The notes below the pieces were generated by a model. It was given only the letters and a program-made list of their open reading frames with translations, ran no database searches and was not told where the DNA came from. Positions 6,168 to 14,247 of a stretch of DNA of 39,645 nt are shown here, one piece after another; the stretch's first letter is position 1, and the number at the start of each line of letters is the position of its first letter. Source of the stretch: Salinarimonas rosea DSM 21201. Lineage in GTDB: Bacteria > Pseudomonadota > Alphaproteobacteria > Rhizobiales > Beijerinckiaceae. Both the position numbers and the translations under genes were made by a program. The stretch is taken from the NCBI RefSeq assembly GCF_000429045.1, contig NZ_KE386841.1, positions 1 to 39,645 of the forward strand. The letters run 5' to 3'.

Positions 6168-7325
6168 ATGCCTGCTACCCTTGAGAAGAATAGCCGCGCT
6201 TTCGTCATCGGGCCGATCGGGAGAAATAGCTCTCCCGAGCGACGACTGGCGGAGTGGGTTCATTCGAGCATCATCCAGCCGGCCTGCGCGATGGCGTCGA
6301 CTGCGGAGATGCCGATCGAGGCGTTCCGGTCGGACCACGACCGCAAGCCCGGAAAGATCATCGACGATGTCATCGCGTCGATCGTCAACGAGCGGATCGT
6401 CTTCGCGGTGCTGGCATTCGATCGGCCCAACGTCTATTACGAGTTGGCATTGGCCAAGGCTGCCGGTCGCGAGGTTATCATCCTGAAATGGTCTCAGGAG
6501 AAGACCCAGTTCGACACCCGTGATTACAGGATGATCGAGTTCGATTTCGATCCGGACGGACCCGCCGGAAACGCGGATCCCGAGAAGATCCGGGAGGTCG
6601 CAGACTACGTCAAGTCCGTGCTCCGACAAAAGCCACATCGCGACAAGGCGTTCGACCGTTACGATCCCCTCGGCCGGAACTTCAAGGAGTACAAGTTTTA
6701 CGGGCGGTTCCGTGATCTCGCCCTCGATCGCAAGGTGAACCCCGACGCGGAACTCTACGGCGACGTCTTCCTGGAGGCCGAGCAATCCCTCACGCTGTGC
6801 GGCGCGACGCTGCTGCATTTCACGCGCTACGACCTCCTCTACGAGACGACCGAAGGACCAACGGCCTCGTTTCCCGATCTGGTCGCCTTCCTGACGCTCG
6901 CAAAGGGCGTCGACGTCCGCGCGGTCATGCTCCATCCGAGCAACCCGAACATGGCCGGTCTCGTCGCGAGCGAATCGGCGCGTCGGCAGCGGGCGGAGGT
7001 CGACAGGATGCGGGCCGAGTGCGCCCAGTCGTTTCAAGGATGGCTCACGATCGCGGAGGACATCGAGAGGGCGAACGTCTACGACAGGGCGCCGCGAAAA
7101 GGCCGTGTCGAGATCGTGCAGCTGCGCAACACGATCGTCGGCTATCGGCTCACGCTCACCGACAAGCGGCTGCTGATGACGCCGTTCTACAGGCAGCACG
7201 CGGCGAACAGCGCCGGGCCGACCCTGTCCGTCCATGCCGAGACGAGCTTCTACGACGCGATCCGCGACGACCTGACGACGACCATCGCACGCGACGCCGC
7301 CATCGGCGACGAGACCGGCTCATGA
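6168..7325 (+). CDS. Deoxyribosyltransferase/TIR-like nucleotide-binding domain protein; candidate defence gene
   Basis: The 385-residue protein has an N-terminal domain (about 10-110) with AFVIGPIGRN, GKIIDDVIASI, RIVFAVLAFDRPN and VYYELALAKAAGREVIIL. This is the Rossmann-like pattern of nucleoside 2-deoxyribosyltransferase/TIR-like domains found with prokaryotic immune effectors. E92 in the YELALA motif is the expected conserved acid. The rest is not recognised: it has LFLxLAKGVDVRAVMLHPS-like and GYRLTLTDKRLLMTPF segments that faintly recall degenerate phospholipase-D folds, but without an HKD motif. The ATG is preceded by GAGG. Base composition and codon use are visibly less G+C-rich than neighbours, suggesting transfer. 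It sits alone before purH. Possible roles are NAD or nucleotide cleavage or sensing, inferred only. Confidence 0.65.
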   Translation: MPATLEKNSRAFVIGPIGRNSSPERRLAEWVHSSIIQPACAMASTAEMPIEAFRSDHDRKPGKIIDDVIASIVNERIVFAVLAFDRPNVYYELALAKAAGREVIILKWSQEKTQFDTRDYRMIEFDFDPDGPAGNADPEKIREVADYVKSVLRQKPHRDKAFDRYDPLGRNFKEYKFYGRFRDLALDRKVNPDAELYGDVFLEAEQSLTLCGATLLHFTRYDLLYETTEGPTASFPDLVAFLTLAKGVDVRAVMLHPSNPNMAGLVASESARRQRAEVDRMRAECAQSFQGWLTIAEDIERANVYDRAPRKGRVEIVQLRNTIVGYRLTLTDKRLLMTPFYRQHAANSAGPTLSVHAETSFYDAIRDDLTTTIARDAAIGDETGS

Positions 7326-7401
7326 ACCTGCCCGGGCGTGGGGTGGCTTCACCGGCGTCGGTGCCTGCCCGGTTCCCCCCGCCCCGGAACCATGCTAACC
7401 G

Positions 7402-7426
7402 CCCGCGGAACCCTTCAACCCGCGGG
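7402..7426 (+). promoter_or_regulatory. Hairpin in the purH leader
   Basis: CCCGCGG (7402-7408) pairs with CCGCGGG (7420-7426) across an 11-base loop, ending 11 bases before the purH ATG, where it could affect ribosome access. No known purine riboswitch core is seen. Confidence 0.25.
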
Positions 7427-7437
7427 ACCCGCCCATC

Positions 7438-9030
7438 ATGCCCACCCGTCCCGAGCGCGTGACGCGCGCGCTCCTCTCCGTGTCCGACAAGGCCGGCATC
7501 GTCGACTTCGCCCGCGTGCTCGCCGCGCGCGGCGTCGCCCTCGTCTCCACCGGGGGCACGCACCGCGCGCTCGTCGAGGCGGGGCTCGCGCCCACCGAGG
7601 TGTCGGATCTCACCGGCTTCCCGGAGATGATGGATGGGCGGGTGAAGACGCTGCATCCGAAGGTGCACGGCGGGCTCCTCGCCCGGCGGGCGGACCCGCA
7701 GCACCAGGCGGCCATGCTCGCCCACGGCATCGCCGAGATCGACCTCCTCGTCGTCGACCTCTACCCGTTCGAGGCGACGCTGGCCGCGGGCGGGGACTAC
7801 GAGGCCTGCGTCGAGAACATCGACATCGGCGGCCCGGCGATGATCCGCGCCGCCGCCAAGAACCACGAGAGCGTCGCCGTCGTGGTCGACCCGGCGGACT
7901 ACACGACGATCCTCGGCGAGCTCGACGCCCACGACGGCGCCACCACGCTGACCCTGCGCAAGCGCCTCGCCCAGAAGGCCTACGCCCGCACCGCCGCCTA
8001 CGACGCGGCGATCTCGAACTGGCTCGCGGACGCGCTCGCGATCGAGGCGCCGACCTTCCGCGCGGTGGGCGGGCGCCTCGCCGAGGCCATGCGCTACGGC
8101 GAGAACCCGCACCAGAAGGCCGCCTTCTACCGCACCGGCGAGGCCCGCCCCGGCGTCGCCACGGCCCGCCAGGTGCAGGGCAAGGCGCTCTCCTACAACA
8201 ACATCGCCGACACCGACGCCGCCTACGAATGCGTGGCGGAGCTCGACCCGGCGGAGAGCGCCGCCGTCGTCGTCGTCAAGCACGCCAACCCTTGCGGCGT
8301 CGCCACCGGCGCGACGCTCGTCGACGCCTATGCCCGCGCGCTGGCCTGCGACCCGGTCTCGGCCTTCGGCGGCATCGTCGCCGTCAACCGTACGCTCGAC
8401 GCCGAGGCGGCGGCGAAGATCGTCGAGGTCTTCACCGAGGTGATCATCGCGCCCGACGCCACCGAGGAGGCGATCGCGATCGTCGCGGCGAAGAAGAACC
8501 TGCGCCTGCTCCTCGCCGGCGCCCTGCCCGACCCGCGCGCGCCCGGCCTCGCCGTGCGCACCGTCGCCGGCGGCCTCCTGGTGCAGGAGCGCGACAGCGC
8601 GGTGGTCTCCGACATGACGCTGTCGGTCGTGACGAAGCGCCAGCCGTCCGTGCGGGAGATGGCGGACCTCGCCTTCGCCTTCCGCGTGGCCAAGCACGTC
8701 AAGTCGAACGCCATCGTCTACGCCCGCGACGGGGCGACGGTGGGCATCGGCGCGGGGCAGATGAGCCGGGTCGATAGTTCGCGCATCGCCGCCTGGAAGG
8801 CGGGCGAGGCGGCGCGGGCGCTCGGCATCCCCGAGAGCCTGGCGAAGGGCTCCGTCGTGGCGTCGGACGCCTTCTTCCCCTTCGCCGACGGCCTCCTCGC
8901 CGCCGCGGAGGCCGGCGCCACCGCCGTGATCCAGCCCGGCGGCTCGATGCGCGACGCCGAGGTGATCGCCGCCGCCGACGAGGCGGGGCTGGCGATGGTG
9001 TTCACGGGGCACCGGCACTTCCGGCACTGA
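7438..9030 (+). CDS. purH: Bifunctional AICAR transformylase / IMP cyclohydrolase
   Basis: PurH catalyses the last two steps of de novo IMP synthesis: formylation of AICAR with 10-formyl-THF and ring closure to IMP, in the cytosol. The 530 residues match the usual length. The N-terminal MGS-like cyclohydrolase domain shows [23 protein letters not shown] and [18 protein letters not shown]. The transformylase domain shows [36 protein letters not shown] and FFPFADGL, and the protein ends in the typical GHRHFRH. It starts at ATG 7438 after a short leader with a hairpin. It stands alone, without other pur genes nearby. All expected motifs are intact. Confidence 0.97.
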   Translation: MPTRPERVTRALLSVSDKAGIVDFARVLAARGVALVSTGGTHRALVEAGLAPTEVSDLTGFPEMMDGRVKTLHPKVHGGLLARRADPQHQAAMLAHGIAEIDLLVVDLYPFEATLAAGGDYEACVENIDIGGPAMIRAAAKNHESVAVVVDPADYTTILGELDAHDGATTLTLRKRLAQKAYARTAAYDAAISNWLADALAIEAPTFRAVGGRLAEAMRYGENPHQKAAFYRTGEARPGVATARQVQGKALSYNNIADTDAAYECVAELDPAESAAVVVVKHANPCGVATGATLVDAYARALACDPVSAFGGIVAVNRTLDAEAAAKIVEVFTEVIIAPDATEEAIAIVAAKKNLRLLLAGALPDPRAPGLAVRTVAGGLLVQERDSAVVSDMTLSVVTKRQPSVREMADLAFAFRVAKHVKSNAIVYARDGATVGIGAGQMSRVDSSRIAAWKAGEAARALGIPESLAKGSVVASDAFFPFADGLLAAAEAGATAVIQPGGSMRDAEVIAAADEAGLAMVFTGHRHFRH

Positions 9031-9208
9031 GCTGATCCCGGCGCGCGGCCACCGCTCGGCCGCCGCTCGGGCCTCTCGGGCCTCTCGGGCCGCCGGCGCG
9101 CCTACCGCACGTTCGGCCCCCGCCCGGCTTGCAGCGGGAGGGCTGCGACGCCTTGACCCCCCATCCGCTTTGTGGCCACATTGCCGAAATCGAGGCGGGG
9201 CGGTGCGG

Positions 9209-10003
9209 ATGGGCGACGACGTGATCCTCGAGACGCGGGGCCTGACCAAGGAGTTCAAGGGCTTCGCCGCCGTCTCGGGCGTGGACCTGAAGGTGCGCCG
9301 CGGCGCCATCCATGCCCTGATCGGGCCCAACGGCGCCGGCAAGACCACCTGCTTCAACCTGATCACCAAGTTCCTGGAGCCGACGCGCGGGACGATCCTG
9401 TTCGACGGGCGCGACATCACCCGCACGAAGCCCGCGGACGTCGCCCAGATGGGCATGGTGCGCAGCTTCCAGATCTCGGCGACCTTCGGCCATCTCACGC
9501 TGCTCGAGAACGTGCGCGTGGCGCTGCAGCGCAAGCTCGGCACCTCCTTCCACTTCTGGCGCTCGGAGCGCTCGCTGTCGGCCCTGCACGAGCGGGCCGA
9601 GGCACTGCTCGCCGACGTCGGGCTAGCGGAGTATCGCGACCTCACCGCCAACGAGCTGCCCTACGGCCGCAAGCGCGCGCTCGAGATCGCGACCACGCTG
9701 GCGCTCGACCCGGAGATGCTGCTCCTCGACGAGCCGACCTCCGGCATGGGCCGCGAGGACATCGGGCGCACCGCGGCGCTGATCCGGCGCGTGGCGAAGG
9801 ACCGCACGGTGCTGATGGTCGAGCACAATCTCTCCGTCGTCGCCGACCTGTCGGACACGATCACGGTGCTCGCCCGCGGCGAGATCCTGGCGGAGGGCCC
9901 CTACGAGACCGTCTCGACCGATCCGCGGGTGGTGGAGGCCTACATGGGCACCGGGGCCGGCACGGGCGCGGGCACCGATGCGGCGGCGCACGCCGATGCG
10001 TGA
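9209..10003 (+). CDS. livG: Branched-chain amino acid-type ABC transporter ATPase (LivG-like)
   Basis: This 264-residue ATPase is the first gene of a five-gene uptake operon. Walker A is GPNGAGKTT (39-47), Walker B is MLLLDEPTSG, and the H-loop follows in VLMVEHNLSVV. The LivG-type insertion RSFQISATFGHLTLLENV is present. The signature segment reads LPYGRKRALEIA, departing from the usual LSGGQ, as LivG proteins often do. The ATG at 9209 aligns with the family start (ILETRGLTKEF) and follows GAGG at about 14 bases, and a GTG two codons earlier is possible. The C-terminal tail is Gly/Thr/Ala-rich. It overlaps the next ATPase gene. Substrate is not determinable from the ATPase. Confidence 0.92.
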   Translation: MGDDVILETRGLTKEFKGFAAVSGVDLKVRRGAIHALIGPNGAGKTTCFNLITKFLEPTRGTILFDGRDITRTKPADVAQMGMVRSFQISATFGHLTLLENVRVALQRKLGTSFHFWRSERSLSALHERAEALLADVGLAEYRDLTANELPYGRKRALEIATTLALDPEMLLLDEPTSGMGREDIGRTAALIRRVAKDRTVLMVEHNLSVVADLSDTITVLARGEILAEGPYETVSTDPRVVEAYMGTGAGTGAGTDAAAHADA

Positions 10004-10721
10004 GGCCGAGACGGGCGGCGCGCGCCCCCTCCTGCGCGTCGGCGACCTGCACGCCCATTACGGCGAGAGCCACGTCCTGCACGGCATGAGCTTCGAGATC
10101 GCGGCGGGCGAGGTCGTCACCCTGCTCGGGCGCAACGGCGCCGGCAAGACCACGACGATGCGCGCCATCATGGGCATGCTGCGCCAGCGCTCGGGCTCGA
10201 TCGTGATCGACGGCGTCGAGACCATGGCGATGCGCTCGGACCGGATCGCGCGGCTCGGCATCGGCTACGTGCCCGAGGAGCGCGGCATCTTCGCGAGCCT
10301 CGACGTGCGCGAGAACCTCGAGCTGCCCCCGGTGGTCAAGCCCGGCGGCATGAGCGTGGAGGAGGTCTACGACCTGTTCCCGCGGCTGCGGGAGCGCCGG
10401 TCGAGCCAGGGAACCAAGCTCTCGGGCGGCGAGCAGCAGATGCTCGCCATCGCGCGGGTGCTGCGCACGGGGGCGAAGCTGCTGCTGCTCGACGAGCCGA
10501 CGGAGGGCCTCGCCCCGGTCATCGTGCAGCAGATCGGCACGATCATCGGGGAGCTCAAGCGCAAGGGCTTCACCATCCTGCTCGTCGAGCAGAACTTCCA
10601 CTTCGCCGCGACCGTCGCCGACCGGCACTACATCGTCGAGCACGGCCACGTCGTGGAGATGTTCCGCAACGAGGATATCGGCTCCAACATGAAGACGCTG
10701 CAGGACTATCTCGGCGTCTGA
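9996..10721 (+). CDS. livF: Branched-chain amino acid-type ABC transporter ATPase (LivF-like)
   Basis: This second ATPase pairs with the LivG-like subunit to power uptake. It has Walker A GRNGAGKTT, the LivF-type GYVPEERGIFASLDVRENL, signature LSGGEQQMLAIARVL, Walker B LLLLDEPTEGLAP and a C-terminal YHIVEHG-like segment (HYIVEHGHVVEMF). From ATG 9996 it has 241 residues, and the start overlaps the livG stop by 8 bases (ATGCGTGA), indicating translational coupling. An in-frame ATG at 9978 would add six residues. Neither has a clear ribosome binding site, and the shorter form is closer to family length. Confidence 0.92.
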   Translation: MREAETGGARPLLRVGDLHAHYGESHVLHGMSFEIAAGEVVTLLGRNGAGKTTTMRAIMGMLRQRSGSIVIDGVETMAMRSDRIARLGIGYVPEERGIFASLDVRENLELPPVVKPGGMSVEEVYDLFPRLRERRSSQGTKLSGGEQQMLAIARVLRTGAKLLLLDEPTEGLAPVIVQQIGTIIGELKRKGFTILLVEQNFHFAATVADRHYIVEHGHVVEMFRNEDIGSNMKTLQDYLGV

Positions 10722-10769
10722 AGAACAACGTCCGGCGTACGAGCCGCGCCGCCCCAAGGGAGAACGACC

Positions 10770-11975
10770 ATGATGAAACGCACGCTCCTCGCCGGCCTCT
10801 CGGCGGTCGCGCTCGCCGCCGCCTCCGGCGCCGCCGCCCAGACCGAGGTCACCATCGGCGTCCTCAACGACCAGTCCGGCCTGTATTCCGACCTCACCGG
10901 CCAGGGCTCGGTCTGGGCTGCGCGCAAGGCGATCGAGGACTTCGACCCCGCCGCGCACGGGCTCGAGGTCGAGCTCGTGTTCGCCGACCACCAGAACAAG
11001 CCGGACGTCGGCTCCTCCGTGGCGCGGCAATGGTACGACGTCGACGGCGTCGACATGATCGTGGACGTGCCGACCTCGTCGGTGGCGCTCGCCGTCAACG
11101 AGCTCACCCGCGAGCGCAACAAGGTGTTCCTGTCGTCGGGCGCGGCGACGTCCGACCTCACCGGCAAGGCCTGCTCGCCCAACACCGTGCACTGGACCTA
11201 CGACACCTGGTCGCTCGCCAACGGCACCGGCAAGGCGATCGTCGAGACCGGCGGCGAGAGCTGGTTCTTCATCACCGCGGACTACGCCTTCGGCCACGCG
11301 CTCGAGCGCGACACGTCGGCGGTGGTCGAGGCGAACGGCGGCGAGGTCGTCGGCACCGTGCGCCACCCGTTCCCGGGCTCGGACTTCTCATCCTTCCTGC
11401 TGCAGGCGCAGGCCTCTGGCGCCGAGATCATCGGGCTCGCCAACGCCGGCGGCGACACGGTCAACACGGTGAAGCAGGCCGCCGAGTTCGGCATCGTCCA
11501 GTCCGGCCAGAGCCTCGCCGCGCTGCTCATGTTCCTCACCGACGTGCACGCGCTCGGCCTCGACGTCGCCCAGGGCCTGATCTTCACCGAGGCGTGGTAC
11601 TGGGACCTGAACGACGCCAACCGCGCCTTCGCGGAGGAGTTCGCCGCGGCCAACAACGGCCAGCATCCCACCATGGTCCACGCCGGCGTCTACTCCGCCG
11701 TGACGCACTACCTCAAGGCCATTGCCGAGGTCGGCTCGGCGGAGGACGGCGCCGCCGTCGTCGCGGCGATGAAGGAGATGCCGACGAACGACCGCCTCTT
11801 CGGCGAGGGCGAGATCCGGCAGGACGGGCGCAAGATCCACGACATGTACCTGTTCGAGGTCAAGGCGCCGGAAGAGTCGCAGGGCCCGTGGGACTACTAC
11901 ACCCTGCGCGCCACGATCCCCGCGGCGGAGGCCTTCCGGCCGCTCGCCGAGGGCGAGTGCCCGCTGGTGAACTGA
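10770..11975 (+). CDS. Periplasmic substrate-binding protein of the branched-chain-type ABC transporter
   Basis: The 401-residue protein has a clear Sec signal peptide (KR, then a Leu/Ala-rich core, cleavage likely after AAA at residue 23). The mature part is a type-I periplasmic binding fold of the LivK/Peripla_BP_6 kind: TIGVLNDQSGLYSDLTG at the start, FVFADHQNKPDVG-like strand (LVFADHQNKPDVG), SSGAATSDLTG and FFITADYAFGH. It follows the two ATPase genes and precedes the two permease genes. GGGAGA lies 8 bases before ATG 10770, and a second ATG follows at once. The ligand may be an amino acid, amide or aromatic acid and cannot be told from the sequence. A strong palindrome follows the gene. 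Confidence 0.93.
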   Translation: MMKRTLLAGLSAVALAAASGAAAQTEVTIGVLNDQSGLYSDLTGQGSVWAARKAIEDFDPAAHGLEVELVFADHQNKPDVGSSVARQWYDVDGVDMIVDVPTSSVALAVNELTRERNKVFLSSGAATSDLTGKACSPNTVHWTYDTWSLANGTGKAIVETGGESWFFITADYAFGHALERDTSAVVEANGGEVVGTVRHPFPGSDFSSFLLQAQASGAEIIGLANAGGDTVNTVKQAAEFGIVQSGQSLAALLMFLTDVHALGLDVAQGLIFTEAWYWDLNDANRAFAEEFAAANNGQHPTMVHAGVYSAVTHYLKAIAEVGSAEDGAAVVAAMKEMPTNDRLFGEGEIRQDGRKIHDMYLFEVKAPEESQGPWDYYTLRATIPAAEAFRPLAEGECPLVN

Positions 11976-11992
11976 TCCCGATCCGGACGTCG

Positions 11993-12022
11993 GCGCGGGG
12001 GGCGGGCGCCCGCCCCCCGCGC
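11993..12022 (+). promoter_or_regulatory. Perfect 30-bp palindrome after the binding-protein gene
   Basis: The arms 11993-12007 and 12008-12022 (GCGCGGGGGGCGGGC and its exact complement) meet with no spacer. In RNA they would form a very stable G+C hairpin 17 bases after the stop. No U-tract follows, so full termination is unlikely. Its position between binding-protein and permease genes suits a 3' stabiliser or attenuator that keeps binding protein in excess. Confidence 0.6.
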
Positions 12023-12071
12023 ACGCCGCCGCTCGCCCGCCGACCCACCGCCAGGATCGAGGCCGCCGCCC

Positions 12072-12953
12072 GTGCTCGAGCTCATCGGAGTATCCCCGCA
12101 GATGCTGTTCGGCCAGCTCATGCTCGGGCTGATCAACGGCGCCTTCTACGCGGTCCTGAGCCTGGGGCTCGCGGTCATCTTCGGCCTCCTCAACGTCATC
12201 AACTTCACCCACGGCGCGCAGTACATGATGGGCGCCTTCGTCGCCTACATCCTGCTCGTCGTCTTCGGCGTGCCCTACTGGGGCGCGCTGGTGCTGGCGC
12301 CGGTGATCGTGGGGGCGGTGGGCATCGTGATCGAGCGCACCATGCTGCGGCGCCTCTACCACCTCGATCACCTCTACGGCCTGCTCCTGACCTTCGGGCT
12401 CGCGCTGATCATCGAGGGCCTGTTCCGCGCGCGATACGGCGTCTCCGGACAGCCCTACCCGAACCCGCTGCCGGGCGGGACCAATCTCGGCTTCATGTTC
12501 CTGCCGACCTACCGCGGCTGGGTCGTCGTCGCCTCGCTCGTCGTCTGCTTCGGCACCTGGCTCGTGATCGAGCGCACCAAGCTCGGCTCCTACCTGCGCG
12601 CGGCGACCGAGCGGCCGGACCTCGTCCAGGCCTTCGGCATCAACGTGCCCCTGATGATCACGCTCACCTACGGCTTCGGCGTCGCGCTCGCCGGCTTCGC
12701 CGGGGTGCTCGCCGCGCCGATCTACCAGGTGAGCCCCCTGATGGGCGCGAACCTGATCATCGTCGTCTTCGCGGTGGTGGTGATCGGCGGCATGGGCTCG
12801 ATCCTCGGGGCCATCGTCACGGGCTACGCCCTGGGCATCGTCGAGGGCCTCACCAAGGTGTTCTACCCGGAGGCGTCGAACACGGTGATCTTCGTCGTCA
12901 TGGCGATCGTCCTGCTGCTCAAGCCGGCCGGCCTGTTCGGCACCGCCAAGTGA
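12072..12953 (+). CDS. livH: Branched-chain amino acid-type ABC permease (LivH-like)
   Basis: The 293-residue inner-membrane protein has about eight hydrophobic segments and the LivH-type opening LMLGLINGAFYAVLSLGLAV with the conserved FGLLNVINFTHGAQYMMGA segment. The late GGMGSILGAIVTGYALG loop is the cytoplasmic ATPase-coupling region. The GTG at 12072 is preceded by AGGATCGAGG at good spacing, while an ATG at 12102 is an alternative that would shorten the N-terminus by ten residues. It forms the membrane channel with the LivM-like partner encoded 25 bases downstream. Confidence 0.93.
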   Translation: MLELIGVSPQMLFGQLMLGLINGAFYAVLSLGLAVIFGLLNVINFTHGAQYMMGAFVAYILLVVFGVPYWGALVLAPVIVGAVGIVIERTMLRRLYHLDHLYGLLLTFGLALIIEGLFRARYGVSGQPYPNPLPGGTNLGFMFLPTYRGWVVVASLVVCFGTWLVIERTKLGSYLRAATERPDLVQAFGINVPLMITLTYGFGVALAGFAGVLAAPIYQVSPLMGANLIIVVFAVVVIGGMGSILGAIVTGYALGIVEGLTKVFYPEASNTVIFVVMAIVLLLKPAGLFGTAK

Positions 12954-12978
12954 TCACGCACCGAGCGAGGACGTCGCG

Positions 12979-14070
12979 ATGACCGAGAGCACCGCCAGCC
13001 CCTCCGCCGCCACCGGGTCCACGGCCACGTCGTCGGCCAATTCATCGGCCAGTTCCTCGGCCGAGTCGCGGGCCGCGTCCGCGCCGCTGCTGACGGCCGG
13101 CCGGATCGCCTTCCTCGCCTTCCTGGCGCTGGCGCTCGTCGCGCCGCTCTTCCTCTACCCGGTCTTCCTGGTGAAGGTGCTGTGCTTCGCGCTCTTCGCC
13201 TGCGCCTTCAACCTCCTCGTCGGCTATGTCGGCCTGCTCTCCTTCGGCCACGCGATGTTCTTCGGGGGCGCCTCGTATTTCTGCGGCCACATGCTCAAGG
13301 TCTGGGGCTGGCCGCCGGAGCTCGCGATCCCCGCGGCCGCCCTCGCGGCCGGGGCGATGGGCCTCGTCGTCGGCGCGCTGGCCATCCGCCGCCAGGGCAT
13401 CTACTTCGCCATGGTGACGCTCGCGCTGGCGCAGATGTTCTACTTCTTCGCGCTGCAGGCCCCCTTCACCGGCGGCGAGGACGGCATCCAGGCGATCCCG
13501 CGCACGCCGATCCTCGGCGTGATCGAGACGGCGAACGACACGACGCTCTACTACGTCGTGCTGGCGATCTTCACCGCCGGGTTCCTGCTCATTTACCGCA
13601 CGATCCACTCGCCCTTCGGGCAGGTGCTCAAGGCCATCCGCGAGAACGAGCCCCGCGCGATCTCGCTCGGCTACGCCGTGGACCGCTACAAGCTGCTCGC
13701 GTTCACGCTCTCGGCCACGCTGGCCGGGCTCGCGGGGGCGACGAAGGCGCTCGCCTTCCAGCTCGCCTCGCTCACCGACGTCGCTTGGCAGATGTCGGGC
13801 GAGGTCGTGCTGATGACGCTGGTGGGCGGCATGGGCACGGTGTTCGGCCCGGTCGTGGGCGCGGCGGTGATCGTCACCATGCAGAACTACCTCGCCGGCT
13901 TCGGCGAATGGGTGCTCGTGACCCAGGGCGTGATCTTCGTCGTGGTCGTCCTCCTGTTCCGCCGCGGCATCGTCGGCGAGGCCATGGCCTTCGCGGAGAG
14001 GCGCCGGCGCCGGCGCGAGGACGCCGACGCGGCTGCGGCCGGGGAGCCTGAGCCCGCCGCCACGCATTGA
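12979..14070 (+). CDS. livM: Branched-chain amino acid-type ABC permease (LivM-like)
   Basis: The 363-residue permease begins with about 36 residues made almost only of Ser, Thr and Ala, followed by the first membrane segment (AFLAFLALALVAPLFLYPV). LivM features include FNLLVGYVGLLSFGHAMFFG, GLVVGALAIRRQGIYFAMVT and the coupling loop GGMGTVFGPVVGAAV. The C-terminal tail is Arg/Glu/Ala-rich (FAERRRRRREDADA). It is the last gene of the five-gene operon, and palindromes that could end transcription follow at 14084. The low-complexity N-terminus is not part of the family core and probably lies in the periplasm or cytosol as a disordered tail. Confidence 0.93.
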   Translation: MTESTASPSAATGSTATSSANSSASSSAESRAASAPLLTAGRIAFLAFLALALVAPLFLYPVFLVKVLCFALFACAFNLLVGYVGLLSFGHAMFFGGASYFCGHMLKVWGWPPELAIPAAALAAGAMGLVVGALAIRRQGIYFAMVTLALAQMFYFFALQAPFTGGEDGIQAIPRTPILGVIETANDTTLYYVVLAIFTAGFLLIYRTIHSPFGQVLKAIRENEPRAISLGYAVDRYKLLAFTLSATLAGLAGATKALAFQLASLTDVAWQMSGEVVLMTLVGGMGTVFGPVVGAAVIVTMQNYLAGFGEWVLVTQGVIFVVVVLLFRRGIVGEAMAFAERRRRRREDADAAAAGEPEPAATH

Positions 14071-14083
14071 AGGCGCCACCGCT

Positions 14084-14237
14084 CCCGCCCCCTCGGGGCG
14101 GGGACGGCGAGCGGAGCGAGCCAGGGGCGGGGTGCCCCGGCTCGACGCGGGTGATTTCGGCTGCGCCGAAGCGCGCCTTCGGCGCACCCCCTCCGTCTCG
14201 GCGCTGCGCGCCGATCCACCTCCCCCGACGGGGGAGG
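14084..14237. repeat. Palindrome-rich intergenic element between convergent genes
   Basis: Four perfect inverted repeats lie in 154 bases: CCCGCCCC/GGGGCGGG around CTC (14084-14102), TGCGCCGAAG/CTTCGGCGCA around five bases (14162-14186), TCGGCGC/GCGCCGA around TGC (14198-14214) and CCTCCCCC/GGGGGAGG around GAC (14219-14237). It fills the gap between the ends of the livM-like gene and murJ. The first and last hairpins could act as terminators for the convergent units. The mosaic layout resembles dispersed intergenic palindromic elements seen in Hyphomicrobiales genomes. No second copy lies in this window. Confidence 0.6.
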
Positions 14238-14247
14238 AGCGGGCTCG

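Noticed and set aside
7326-7437. Purine riboswitch upstream of purH
   Set aside because: The 112-base leader has a hairpin but no conserved riboswitch core, and it is too G+C-rich to show the three-way junction.
9030-9208. Tandem CGGGCCTCT repeats after purH as a regulatory or CRISPR-like array
   Set aside because: Only three short contiguous copies without spacers are present, so simple sequence slippage is the likelier explanation.
7156-9651. An 831-codon minus-strand frame antisense to purH
   Set aside because: purH is unmistakable on the plus strand, and the antisense frame has Val/Gly/Arg/Asp-rich shadow composition.
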